DNA of 64,000 bases from JBBQFI01 sp038321775 (GCA_038321775.1 JBBQFI010000001.1:248001-312000); one strand, 5' to 3'. Positions 41,682-50,279 are shown, numbered from the stretch's first letter. Numbers and translations: made by a program. Notes: generated by a model from the letters alone, not told the origin.

Positions 41682-43613
41682 ATGAAATCCTTCCCTCCAC
41701 TTAGTCTTACGGCTGTCTTGCGAGATCGGTCCAAATTTCACTCGATCCTGTTTCGAAGGACTATACTTATCATTCTCGTTTTGCTACCTACGTATCCGCT
41801 GTTCGGAGCAGTCGACGGAAACATTTATTGGCAATACGGTTGCTTCGCTAGCGACTGGAACCAGGATGCATGGAGTTCAACGCCCAGCATAACTGTTGGA
41901 CAAGACGCACCCGACGGGAACTACGAATTCTACGATCAGTTTACGGGCCTTCACTATAACGTTCACATCCTCAATCACGCCGTTGTAAGCAAGGGATGGA
42001 ATGACGGCGCAACGAGCGACCACGCCGCAGCGCTCGGTGCTTCATCCTATGGGGACAATAGCGCTCACGGACCATTTACCTTTACCCCTTGGTTGTATCC
42101 TCCCGGTGTTCCGGGTAATTTTTGCGCGTTTAGTTCTTGGTCGGTCGCGAGGAATGACTTGTGCAATACCGGCGGCAACGGTCACGGAACCGTCAAATAT
42201 GTTGATGTGGGTGCAAAAATTACGATTGGCACATACACGCCACTGGACGCCGACCCGGGACAAACAAAGCTATGCGATGCAAATACCGGTTGTCCCGCAA
42301 AGGCTCCGATGGCTGGCTATTCGATCCACCTTCTACTCGCCAGTCTCCATATAAGCGATACGCCCATTTCCTACGCCCCTCAACGTGGACCGCGCGTCGA
42401 TTTCGAGGTTGTCTACAACCAACGGGAAGCGAATCAGCCACAGGTCTTTGATTTTGGGAATTTCGGTCCAAAGTGGACGCACAGTTGGCTGTCGTATGTT
42501 ACTGATTATTCCTCTCCAGCTACCGCCTCGGTGTATGTTCGGGGTGGGGGTACCGAAACTTATACGGGCTGGGATAGCGTCACCCAGAGCTATTCGCCGG
42601 CTGCACAAAGTTTGACCGTTCTGGTCAAGACCTCGCCAGACACCTATGAACGACGGTTACCTGATGGATCCAAAGAGATTTTCTCTGCCGTTTTCGGGAC
42701 TACGTATCCGCGCCGTATCTTTTTGAGCAGTGTCGCTGATCCGACTGGCAATGCGGTATCAATTTCTTACGATTCTAATTTACGCATTACAGCAATCACC
42801 GATCCCCTCGGCCAGATAACTACGCTGGCCTACGGTTTGAGCGGCGACCCGCTTAAGATAACGCAGATTACCGATCCCTTTGGGCGGATAGTTAATTTTG
42901 AATATACTTCTGGCCAGCTTAGTAAGATCACGGATCCAGTTGGCATCCAATCACAATTCGTTTACGAGAGCGGCACTGACTTCGTCAATTCACTGACCAC
43001 GCCTTACGGCACAACGACCTTTCAGAAGGGCGAGAATGGCAATTCGCTTCGCTGGCTCGAGGCCACGGATTCGCTCGGGGGAAAGGAACGCGTGGAATAT
43101 AATGACTCTGATGTGGGCATACTGTCTTCTGAGGGCGTTGCTCCGGCCGGAACGTACAACGAAGAACTTAATGAGAGGAACTCGTTTTATTGGAATAAGA
43201 AAGCCATGGCTGATGCCCCAGGCGACTATACCATGGCTCAGGTCACGCATTGGTTACTGTCGGCTGATGCAAATATTGTTTCAGGGATAAAGGCTTCCGA
43301 GAAACAAGCCTTGGAGGGCAGAATTTGGTACGCTTATCCGGGGCAAACAGATGGCCGGAGTGTCGGGACAAGTGCATTACCGACAGATATCGCGCGCGTG
43401 CTGGACGACGGCACTACGCAGATGGCGACATTCGAATATAATTCGCTTGGAAATCTCACCAAGGAGACGGATCCAGCAGGCGCGTTTTTTCCTATGTCTA
43501 CGCGACGAATGGAATCGACCTCTTGGAGAAGCGACAGACTCGTGGAACGAATAACGAGCTGTTGCAAAGCTTCACCTATAATTCAGGAGTACCGCATCTT
43601 CCCGACACCGTAA
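41682..43613 (+). CDS. Rhs/YD-repeat protein, N-terminal part (frame 1)
   Basis: The first 40 residues contain a signal segment (FRRTILIILVLLPTYPLFGA), so the protein is predicted to be exported by Sec. A region with many Cys, Gly and aromatic residues follows. From about residue 235 come RHS/YD-type strands (GPRVDFEVVYNQREANQP, TDPLGQITTLAYGLSGDPLK, TDPFGRIVNFEYTSGQLSKI). The frame ends with nonsense-like sequence after ETDPAGAFF. The true sequence continues in the next frame from the T6 run at 43485-43490. No PAAR or VgrG region is visible, so it is not an obvious type VI effector. Confidence 0.85.
   Translation: MKSFPPLSLTAVLRDRSKFHSILFRRTILIILVLLPTYPLFGAVDGNIYWQYGCFASDWNQDAWSSTPSITVGQDAPDGNYEFYDQFTGLHYNVHILNHAVVSKGWNDGATSDHAAALGASSYGDNSAHGPFTFTPWLYPPGVPGNFCAFSSWSVARNDLCNTGGNGHGTVKYVDVGAKITIGTYTPLDADPGQTKLCDANTGCPAKAPMAGYSIHLLLASLHISDTPISYAPQRGPRVDFEVVYNQREANQPQVFDFGNFGPKWTHSWLSYVTDYSSPATASVYVRGGGTETYTGWDSVTQSYSPAAQSLTVLVKTSPDTYERRLPDGSKEIFSAVFGTTYPRRIFLSSVADPTGNAVSISYDSNLRITAITDPLGQITTLAYGLSGDPLKITQITDPFGRIVNFEYTSGQLSKITDPVGIQSQFVYESGTDFVNSLTTPYGTTTFQKGENGNSLRWLEATDSLGGKERVEYNDSDVGILSSEGVAPAGTYNEELNERNSFYWNKKAMADAPGDYTMAQVTHWLLSADANIVSGIKASEKQALEGRIWYAYPGQTDGRSVGTSALPTDIARVLDDGTTQMATFEYNSLGNLTKETDPAGAFFPMSTRRMESTSWRSDRLVERITSCCKASPIIQEYRIFPTP
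43485..43490 (+). other. T6 run at the frame change within the rhs gene
   Basis: Up to this point the reading is ETDPAGAFF, and a -1 shift at the TTT TTT codons restores SYVYATNGIDLLEKR, which joins smoothly to the second frame. The change may be a real frameshift, slippage of ribosome or polymerase on the T run, or a one-base sequencing error. The sequence alone cannot decide. Confidence 0.6.
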
Positions 43614-46585
43614 TGGACGCCGCGCGTGAAGCGACCGCTTACACTTACAATTCATACGGCCAGTTGCGAACGGTGACCAACGCGAAGAACGAGACCACGA
43701 CGTATGCTTATGATCGCGACCAAGATGGTGATGGCATTACTGACGGGTACCTGTCGTCGGTGACGGGGCCACTAACTGGCGCTACCACGACATATCATTA
43801 TGACAGTGCCAAGCGCGTCGATAGCGTAACAGATTCCGACGGATACATTCTCAACTTCGGCTACGACAACATCGACCGGCAGACATCGATTACTTATCCA
43901 GACGCCACTTCGAAGCAATTCAGCTACAATAAATATGTCAATGGCTCGGATACAGGAGTGATGACACTCGACTTAGGTGCGAGCAAAGATCGGCGCGGGC
44001 GCTGGACCTACCGCGAATACAATTCGAATCGCCAGCTCACGAAGGTGACTGACCCTCTCGGACGCAACACTCTTTTCGACTGGTGCGCTTGTGGCTCCCT
44101 CGGCTCCATCACTGACGGAAACAACCATGTTACGAGCTTTGTTCGTGACGTCCAGGGTCGGCTTACGTCCAAGGTGTTTGTAGATACAAAATCAATTCTT
44201 TACGCGTACGAGAATACGACCAGCCGGTTGAGATCGGTGACTGACGCAAAAAGTCAGGTCGCAAACTATCAATACTTCGCCGACAACGACCTTAGGCAAA
44301 TCAGCTACACCAACACCGCCGGTCAGCCCTTGAATCCGGCGACGGCGACCGTGTCGTTCACCTATGATCCAAACTACAATCGGATTGCCACAATGCTCGA
44401 TGGCACCGGCACAACGACGTATGCATATAACCCGATTACAGGTTCGATTTCGCCTGGCGCGGGACAGCTGTCCTCTGTTGATGGGCGATTAGCCAATGAT
44501 ACGATCAGCTATACGTATGACGAGGTGGGTCGTCAGTTGAGTAGTTGGGTCAACAGCGATGTCCAAACACAAACGTTGGTCAGTCAAACGTATGACAGTC
44601 TTGGACGAATAAGCACGGTAGTTAATCCACTCGGTCTTTCTACGAATACATATGTCGGTGTTAGCTCGCGGCTTCAGAATATTGCTTTACCGAATAGCCA
44701 GTCGGTTGCCTACGGTTACTTTCCGAATTCGGCCGACAAGCGTCTTCAAACAATCCAAAATAAAACTTCTGCGGGAGCTATCATTTCGAAGTTTGACTAT
44801 CAATATGACTCCGACGGTGAAATCACTCGCTTAACACGGCAGTTGGGCGCGACGGGTTTTCCGATGGTGTGGGCTAACGGTGTAACCTCCATGGGCGATG
44901 CTGCCGACCAGCTAACAACCGTTATTGAGCAGAAATCCGCTACTCAATATGGCCAATACTTGTTTGGTTATGACAGCGCTGGCAACCGCACAAGTGATAA
45001 CAGTGGGCCGCATACGATGAACAACGTTAATCAGATCACAGACACTGGTTACACGTACGACAACAATGGCAATCAAACGAGCGACCCTTGGGCGACCTAC
45101 GAGTGGGACGCCGGCAACCGGCTTACCGCCGTCAATTACACAGCGATCGGGGAAAGAAGCGAATTCACCCACGATGGGTTAGGCCGTCGCGTGAAGATCG
45201 TGGAGAAAACTTTTCCAACGATAAGCCTGATCGCGCAACCGGGGAATACCAATTATGGCACCTACACGTCTGCTTCGGCATCTCTTCCGGCGGGCGCGTA
45301 TACGTTGAGCATTACGGGATTAAATCCGAATGGAGGAAATAACACAGCTCTGGTTGATGCGGTGAAATTGAATACAACGCTTGTAGCAAACGGCGGATTT
45401 GAAACACCGGTCCTGGCCGCAGGGGCGTACGTTTATCGGCCCACCGGCGCAAGTTGGACCTTTGTTGGCAATAGCGGGGTCGCGAAAAACAGCAGCGCCT
45501 TTACCTTGGGCAATCCGGTGGCGCCGGAGGGCACGCAAGTTGGGGTGGTGCAGACAACGGGAAGTATGTCACAACCACGCACTCTGACTGCCGGTACCTA
45601 TAATCTGAATTTCAGAGCGGCCCAGCGCGGGAATGGAGGCAATGGAACCTTCCAAAAAGTCCTGGTGAAATTGCGATCTAATGCGCTTGTCATTACCAGC
45701 ACCAAGCAGTATGTCTGGAACGGGAACTCGATCGCGGAGGAACGCGACGCAAACAATGCCGTCACGCGCCGCTTCTATCCCCAAGGAGAACAAATCAACG
45801 GCGCGAGCTATTACTACATGCGCGATCACCTCGGGAGCGTGCGCGAGTTGACCGACTCTACTGGCGCTGTGCGTGCAAGGTACGATTACACTGCATTCGG
45901 TTACCGGACGAAGCTGAGTGGTGATTTGGATGCGCAGTTTGGTTTCACAGGGTTTTATTACCATGCCCCCAGCGGACTAAATCTTGCTCCTTATCGCGCC
46001 TATGATGACTCCACTGGGCGATGGCTTAGCAGAGATCCAATTGCGGAAGCCGGTGGAATCAATCTGTATGCTTATATTGGAAACAACTCAATGAACGCGA
46101 TTGATCCTACCGGGCTTGCGGCTTTGATTACTGTTGAGGGAGATGCGGGTACGGGTATCACCATATTTGATCCCGGACCTCAAAGCAATGGCGGACCATA
46201 TGTGTTTCCATCGAGTAACTCCGTCCTTTCGAAATCGGAGCCTGGCGCCGCAGGGCCATACACGTCCCCCGACATATATATTTTCCCGGGGCCTCATAAC
46301 AATAAACCGCGATCATATGGACCTAACTGCATTATAGAGACTGACGACCCTCGCTACCGGTGGGTACACGGCGGCGGCTGGGGGTTGGATGATCCGCTCG
46401 CACCGCGGCAAGGCTGGTACCCGACACACGGATGCACGCGTATGCAAAACGAAGATATCGATGAACTGACGCACATTCTATTAGACTGGAAGGGCGAGAA
46501 TCCAGGTCAGCCTGTACCTTACCAGCGGTACTGGCCTAATCCTTATCTGCTGAATAGCTTGCATCCCGGAATTATGCCTGGTTGA
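43523..46585 (+). CDS. Rhs/YD-repeat protein, C-terminal part with L,D-transpeptidase-like tail (frame 2)
   Basis: This frame continues the Rhs shell. YD repeats run from about residue 35 (YTYNSYGQLRTVTNAKNETT). Residues about 570-725 contain an inserted segment, LVANGGFETPVLAAGAYVYR, that resembles DUF642-type carbohydrate-binding domains. The Rhs core end follows (DHLGSVRELTDSTGAVRARY and GRWLSRDPIAEAGGINLYAY, then IDPTGL). After residue 855 comes a variable tail with WVHGGGWGLDDPL and WYPTHGCTRMQNEDIDEL, which resembles the His and SHGCxR motifs of YkuD enzymes. The proposed Cys is residue 971. Joining to the preceding frame needs one -1 shift. Confidence 0.85.
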   Translation: MEKRQTRGTNNELLQSFTYNSGVPHLPDTVMDAAREATAYTYNSYGQLRTVTNAKNETTTYAYDRDQDGDGITDGYLSSVTGPLTGATTTYHYDSAKRVDSVTDSDGYILNFGYDNIDRQTSITYPDATSKQFSYNKYVNGSDTGVMTLDLGASKDRRGRWTYREYNSNRQLTKVTDPLGRNTLFDWCACGSLGSITDGNNHVTSFVRDVQGRLTSKVFVDTKSILYAYENTTSRLRSVTDAKSQVANYQYFADNDLRQISYTNTAGQPLNPATATVSFTYDPNYNRIATMLDGTGTTTYAYNPITGSISPGAGQLSSVDGRLANDTISYTYDEVGRQLSSWVNSDVQTQTLVSQTYDSLGRISTVVNPLGLSTNTYVGVSSRLQNIALPNSQSVAYGYFPNSADKRLQTIQNKTSAGAIISKFDYQYDSDGEITRLTRQLGATGFPMVWANGVTSMGDAADQLTTVIEQKSATQYGQYLFGYDSAGNRTSDNSGPHTMNNVNQITDTGYTYDNNGNQTSDPWATYEWDAGNRLTAVNYTAIGERSEFTHDGLGRRVKIVEKTFPTISLIAQPGNTNYGTYTSASASLPAGAYTLSITGLNPNGGNNTALVDAVKLNTTLVANGGFETPVLAAGAYVYRPTGASWTFVGNSGVAKNSSAFTLGNPVAPEGTQVGVVQTTGSMSQPRTLTAGTYNLNFRAAQRGNGGNGTFQKVLVKLRSNALVITSTKQYVWNGNSIAEERDANNAVTRRFYPQGEQINGASYYYMRDHLGSVRELTDSTGAVRARYDYTAFGYRTKLSGDLDAQFGFTGFYYHAPSGLNLAPYRAYDDSTGRWLSRDPIAEAGGINLYAYIGNNSMNAIDPTGLAALITVEGDAGTGITIFDPGPQSNGGPYVFPSSNSVLSKSEPGAAGPYTSPDIYIFPGPHNNKPRSYGPNCIIETDDPRYRWVHGGGWGLDDPLAPRQGWYPTHGCTRMQNEDIDELTHILLDWKGENPGQPVPYQRYWPNPYLLNSLHPGIMPG
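45932..46038 (+). repeat. Rhs core-end repeat, copy 1
   Basis: This stretch at the end of the Rhs core closely matches 47222-47328, with only scattered substitutions and exact runs of more than 20 bases. It encodes the conserved FTGFYYHAPSGLNLAPYRAY. It marks the junction between the constant core and the variable toxin tail. Confidence 0.85.
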
Positions 46586-47157
46586 TGCCCATGTTAAAAC
46601 ACGATTTTGCAGCCTCCTGTTACGTCGCAGTTGTTCTTACTATTTTGGCCAACACCGGCATTGCCGCTGTACGCCAACCGGGTATATCAATAGAGCTAAT
46701 CTTACAGCAAGTCAGCTTCGGTTCGCGATTTCCACTCGAGACCGAGCTTGTCCGAAAATACGGTGATGGTGAGGTGCACAAGCCACATAAGGAGGAGACT
46801 TGGCACACTTATTATGTTGCCAAGCAGCGTTTGTGGGTGCGGTGCAAGGTTGAAGCTAATCGCACGAAACTACAGCCTCTCACTGAAATTTTGGTTACCT
46901 CTGTTCCACTTGGCCCTAAGGCCTCTGCGATAGTGCCACTTGGCCGATTAGTGTTAAAGAACGTTCGCGTAGGTGACGAATCCAAACAAACATTACGGCA
47001 ATGGGGTTCGCCGCTTCGCACTGAACGCGCGAAACTCGGCAGCATTGAAACGACGGCGTATCTATATCGCGCCAGTAACGAAACCGCAGGTCCATTAATA
47101 ACCCTGTATGTTCGGTCAAAGACAGTTGTCGGCTTTTCGTTGAGCGACCTCGAGTGA
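46585..47157 (+). CDS. Secreted protein, possible immunity partner of the Rhs tail
   Basis: The 190-residue protein starts with a signal peptide (CYVAVVLTILANTGIAA), so it should be periplasmic. It has a mixed beta-rich body (LVRKYGDGEVHKPHKEETWH, WVRCKVEANRTKLQPL). I do not recognise the family. The ATG at 46585 overlaps the last base of the Rhs stop, so the genes are coupled. The place directly after an Rhs toxin tail is where immunity genes lie. A periplasmic location would suit a toxin that acts on the cell wall. Both points are inferences. Confidence 0.6.
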   Translation: MPMLKHDFAASCYVAVVLTILANTGIAAVRQPGISIELILQQVSFGSRFPLETELVRKYGDGEVHKPHKEETWHTYYVAKQRLWVRCKVEANRTKLQPLTEILVTSVPLGPKASAIVPLGRLVLKNVRVGDESKQTLRQWGSPLRTERAKLGSIETTAYLYRASNETAGPLITLYVRSKTVVGFSLSDLE

Positions 47158-47158
47158 G

Positions 47159-47755
47159 TTGTATCGGGGCATATCGTCCCCGCGTTTGGGGCATGGGGTC
47201 GGGGTTGAAATCGACCTGGACGCGCAGTTTGTTTTCACAGGGTTTTATTACCACGCACCCAGCGGACTAAATCTTGCTCTTTATCGCGCTTATGATTACG
47301 CAACCGGTCGATGGCTCAGCAGAGATCCATCCAAAGATGCCGAGCTTCTTCGTGACGGCCCGAATGTGTACAGCTATGTTGCAAACGATCCATTCAACCG
47401 GGTTGACCCCGATGGTCGCGGCTCTTTGGAAGCACTAGGCCGAATACTTAATGGTTCGCGGCCGTTGCAACAACGACTCGTGAATTTGCTACAGCTCGGA
47501 GGTGCTTCAAACCGTCAAGCCAATAACGTAGTGTGCGCGGCCAATCGGGCTGTAACTGAAGCGGCGATCGCCGCATGTGATGCAGGGAATCAAATTCCGG
47601 GAGCTTCCCCTAATATGCCAGAAACACCTGCTGGTTGGCTGACATTGGTGGCGGAAGTTGTTAATGGTGAAGATGGGAATGGGGTCGCGTCTAAACATTC
47701 AACATTTACGAGCATTAGCTGCGGTGGCACACCAAACGAAGAAGCTGAAATCTAG
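47159..47755 (+). CDS. Orphan Rhs tip: truncated core end fused to a second variable tail
   Basis: The first 60 or so residues repeat the Rhs core end (FVFTGFYYHAPSGLNLALYR, then GRWLSRDPSKDAELL and NRVDPDGRG). The remainder (SLEALGRILNGSRPLQQRLV onward, about 110 residues) differs fully from the main Rhs tail and is not recognised. Such displaced tips are known in Rhs and Cdi loci as stores of alternative toxin ends. The only start before the core end is a TTG at 47159, so it may not be translated. No second immunity gene follows it. Confidence 0.7.
   Translation: MYRGISSPRLGHGVGVEIDLDAQFVFTGFYYHAPSGLNLALYRAYDYATGRWLSRDPSKDAELLRDGPNVYSYVANDPFNRVDPDGRGSLEALGRILNGSRPLQQRLVNLLQLGGASNRQANNVVCAANRAVTEAAIAACDAGNQIPGASPNMPETPAGWLTLVAEVVNGEDGNGVASKHSTFTSISCGGTPNEEAEI
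47222..47328 (+). repeat. Rhs core-end repeat, copy 2
   Basis: This is the second copy of the repeat at 45932-46038, 1290 bases downstream and in the same orientation. A crossover between the copies would replace the present tail and its downstream gene with the orphan tail. Confidence 0.85.
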
Positions 47756-47832
47756 CGGGCTCACATTTAAAATCCTTAACAAATCTTCAGGCTCTTGGCT
47801 TTGCCTGAATCATTGGGTTAACATCAACTTCA

Positions 47833-48309
47833 ATGAAAGGGTGGGGAATGGTGCTTGCGATTTATATCGCGCCGAAAGCGCAAGAATTGCCGCATTCGGT
47901 CGATCGGATTCGCGTATTGCCGGGACAAGGCCTCGAAGGCGACCGTTACGCGACTGGCATCGGAACTTTTTCAGATCGCGAAGGTCAACGTGACGTATCG
48001 CTGATTGAATCTGAAGCAATTGAAGCCTTCGAGCGTGAATCGGGAATCACGCTGACGGCGGCCGCGAGCCGTCGCAATGTGCTCACGCGCGGCGTGCGTT
48101 TGAACGATCTCGTCGGCCAGGAATTCCAAGTCGGAAACGTGCGCATGCGCGGATTGCGTTTGTGCGAACCGTGCACGCATTTGCAGCGGTTGACTCATCC
48201 CGCCACGTTGCGCGGGCTTGTGCATCGCGGCGGATTGTATGCGGCGATTCTGAGCGAAGGTGAAATCGCGGTCGGCGATCCAATTGACGGGTTCGGAGAG
48301 AGCCCATAA
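47833..48309 (+). CDS. MOSC-domain protein
   Basis: MOSC domains occur in molybdenum-cofactor sulfurase C-termini and related sulfur-transfer proteins such as YiiM. The 158-residue protein has the family marks LPGQGLEGDRYATGIG, SLIESEAIEAFERESGI, RRNVLTRGVRLNDLVGQEF and GLRLCEPCTHLQRL with the conserved Cys. The specific substrate is unknown. It follows the Rhs region and precedes a zinc-ribbon gene by about 10 bases. An ATG five codons downstream (MVLAIYIAPKAQ) is another possible start. Confidence 0.85.
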   Translation: MKGWGMVLAIYIAPKAQELPHSVDRIRVLPGQGLEGDRYATGIGTFSDREGQRDVSLIESEAIEAFERESGITLTAAASRRNVLTRGVRLNDLVGQEFQVGNVRMRGLRLCEPCTHLQRLTHPATLRGLVHRGGLYAAILSEGEIAVGDPIDGFGESP

Positions 48310-48318
48310 CATTCGCGC

Positions 48319-49023
48319 GTGCAATTGGAACTGGAGCAGCTGCTCGTGCTGCAAGATCGGCAGCAAAAGATCGGGCAAATCCAGAATGAAACGAAAACGC
48401 TGCCATGGCAGCGCAAACAATTGGAGGAGCAACTCGCCGCCAGCGCTGCTGGATTCGAGGCGCTCAAGCTCAGAGCGCGTCAGGTCGAAGTGGACCGTAA
48501 AAATATGGAACTCGATGTTGGTACGCGCACGACGAGTATCGCGCGGCTAAAGACGCAGCAATACGAAACGCGCAAGAACGATGAGTTCCAGGCGCTCGGT
48601 CACGAGATCGAGCGGTATGAAAAAGAAATTCAGCAGATTGAAGATCAGGAACTCGAGCTGATGGAGCAAACGGACAAATTAAAAGCCGAGATTGCGATCG
48701 AGGAAAAGAAAGGCAGTGCGACGAAGGAATCGATCGCGCGTCAGTTGGCGGATCTCGAAGCTAAAGGCAAAACGCTCGAGGCGCGGTTGGCGGAATTAAC
48801 GAAGGAGCGCACGGATATCGCGGAGAAGATCGACGAAGATGTGCTGGGTCGTTTTGATCGGCTGTTCGCGAGCAAAGGTGATGCAGCAATCGTGGCGCTG
48901 GAGCACGAAGTTTGCACGGGATGTCACATGAAGGTGACAACGCAAACCGCAGTGCGCGTAAAAGGCGGAAAGGAAATTGTGAGCTGCGAACAGTGCGGCA
49001 GAATTCTTTACTGGTCGGAATAA
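48319..49023 (+). CDS. Coiled-coil protein with C4 zinc ribbon
   Basis: The first 170 or so residues are long charged helices (LEQLLVLQDRQQKIGQIQNE, KNDEFQALGHEIERYEKEIQ). They end in a C4 zinc ribbon (VCTGCHMKV and VSCEQCGRILYW). This matches the family of CT398/HP0958-like zinc-ribbon proteins, some of which help assemble secretion or flagellar machines. The precise role here is unknown. The start is GTG at 48319, close to the MOSC gene, so they may form an operon. Confidence 0.85.
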   Translation: MQLELEQLLVLQDRQQKIGQIQNETKTLPWQRKQLEEQLAASAAGFEALKLRARQVEVDRKNMELDVGTRTTSIARLKTQQYETRKNDEFQALGHEIERYEKEIQQIEDQELELMEQTDKLKAEIAIEEKKGSATKESIARQLADLEAKGKTLEARLAELTKERTDIAEKIDEDVLGRFDRLFASKGDAAIVALEHEVCTGCHMKVTTQTAVRVKGGKEIVSCEQCGRILYWSE

Positions 49024-49077
49024 TGTGGGAGGGACCTCAGTGTCCCGATAGTCGCGGCACCGAGGCCGCTCCCACAT
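49023..49077. repeat. Palindromic interspersed repeat, second copy
   Basis: The outer 9-bp arms (ATGTGGGAG and CTCCCACAT) enclose two smaller hairpins, GGGAC/GTCCC and GCGGC/GCCGC. The whole thus forms a cruciform-like structure. It closely matches the inner repeat at 27064-27132, which has about 18 extra bases in the middle. It begins at the last base of the stop codon of the zinc-ribbon gene and lies at the end of the convergent ychF. Confidence 0.8.
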
Positions 49078-49086
49078 TGAAGGACG

Positions 49087-50208
49087 TCACACGTTGAAAC
49101 GAAATTCAACGACGTCCCCGTCTTTCACGACGTATTCTTTGCCTTCGATCCGAAGCTTGCCAGCTTCACGCGCTTTCGCGAATGAGCCGAGCGAAACGAG
49201 ATCGTCGTAATGCACCGTTTCTGCCGCAATAAAGCCGCGCTCGAAATCGGAATGGATCACACCGGCCGCCGCGGGCGCTTTGTCGCCTTCGTGAATTGTC
49301 CACGCGCGCGTTTCCTTTTCGCCAGTCGTTAGGTAAGTGCGGAGACCGAGCAGGTGGTAGACGGAACGAATGAGTGCGCTGACGCCGCTGCCGGACACGC
49401 CAAGATCTCGCAGGTAATCCTGCGCTTCCGCTTCGCTCAGATCAACGAGCTCGCTCTCGATTTGCGCGCTGATGACGACCGCTTCGGTGGCGAAATGATT
49501 TCGCGCATAATCCTCTACCGCCTTCACATGGCGCGCCGCGATTGAATCGCCGCTTTTTGCAATCGCTGCCAAATCCGATTCCGCGGCGTTGCACGCAAAC
49601 AACGTCGGCTTGGAGGTGAGCAGGAAAAAATCGCGCGCGATGAGTTTTTCCTCCGGTGTCATTTCAAATGTGATCGCCGGTTTTCCCGCGTCGAGATGCG
49701 GCAATAATTTCTCGCTCAAGGCGCTTTCGGCCTTGGCCGTTTTTGAACCGGCGCGCACTTCTTTTTGCAAACGGTCGTGACGTTTTTGCAGTGAAGCCAA
49801 ATCGGCGAGCACGAGTTCGGTATTGATCACCTCGATGTCGCGAACCGGATCAATCGTTCCGCTGACGTGATGAATGTCCGCATCCTCAAAACAGCGCACC
49901 ACCTGCACGATCGCGTCGACTTCGCGAATGTGACTGAGAAATTGATTGCCAAGACCTTCGCCCGCGCTCGCACCTTTCACGAGTCCGGCGATATCGACAA
50001 ACTCGATTGCGGCGGGAATAATTTTTTGTGAATGCGATAACTTCGCCAGCACATCCAGACGCGGATCGGGCACGGTGACCACGCCAAGGTTCGGATCGAT
50101 CGTGCAGAAAGGATAATTTGCTGCCTGCGCTTTGCGCGTGCGCGTGACGGCATTAAAAAGCGTGGACTTTCCGACATTCGGAAGACCGACAATTCCAGCG
50201 CTCAACAT
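49087..50208 (-). CDS. ychF: Redox-regulated ATPase YchF (OLA1 family)
   Basis: YchF is a conserved ATP-preferring member of the Obg family that binds ribosomes. The P-loop GIVGLPNVGKSTLFNAVT is at the N terminus. The region EFVDIAGLVKGASAGEGLGN is switch II/G3. The C-terminal TGS-like end is LGSFAKAREAGKLRIEGKEY. The length of 373 residues is normal. The gene is followed upstream by a spacer of about 70 bases and then a tRNA-Pro, on the same strand. A CCTAACGA word is read here as Leu-Thr-Thr. Confidence 0.96.
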   Translation of the reverse strand: MLSAGIVGLPNVGKSTLFNAVTRTRKAQAANYPFCTIDPNLGVVTVPDPRLDVLAKLSHSQKIIPAAIEFVDIAGLVKGASAGEGLGNQFLSHIREVDAIVQVVRCFEDADIHHVSGTIDPVRDIEVINTELVLADLASLQKRHDRLQKEVRAGSKTAKAESALSEKLLPHLDAGKPAITFEMTPEEKLIARDFFLLTSKPTLFACNAAESDLAAIAKSGDSIAARHVKAVEDYARNHFATEAVVISAQIESELVDLSEAEAQDYLRDLGVSGSGVSALIRSVYHLLGLRTYLTTGEKETRAWTIHEGDKAPAAAGVIHSDFERGFIAAETVHYDDLVSLGSFAKAREAGKLRIEGKEYVVKDGDVVEFRFNV

Positions 50209-50279
50209 AAGGCGCGCAGGTTAATGCGAGACGCGGGCTGCCGCAATCAGGCAAAATGAAATTCAGCCTAACGAGAAGA

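Noticed and set aside
40559..49325. A prophage covering the Rhs region
   Set aside because: No capsid, tail, terminase or phage replication genes are visible. The content is Rhs and ordinary genes.
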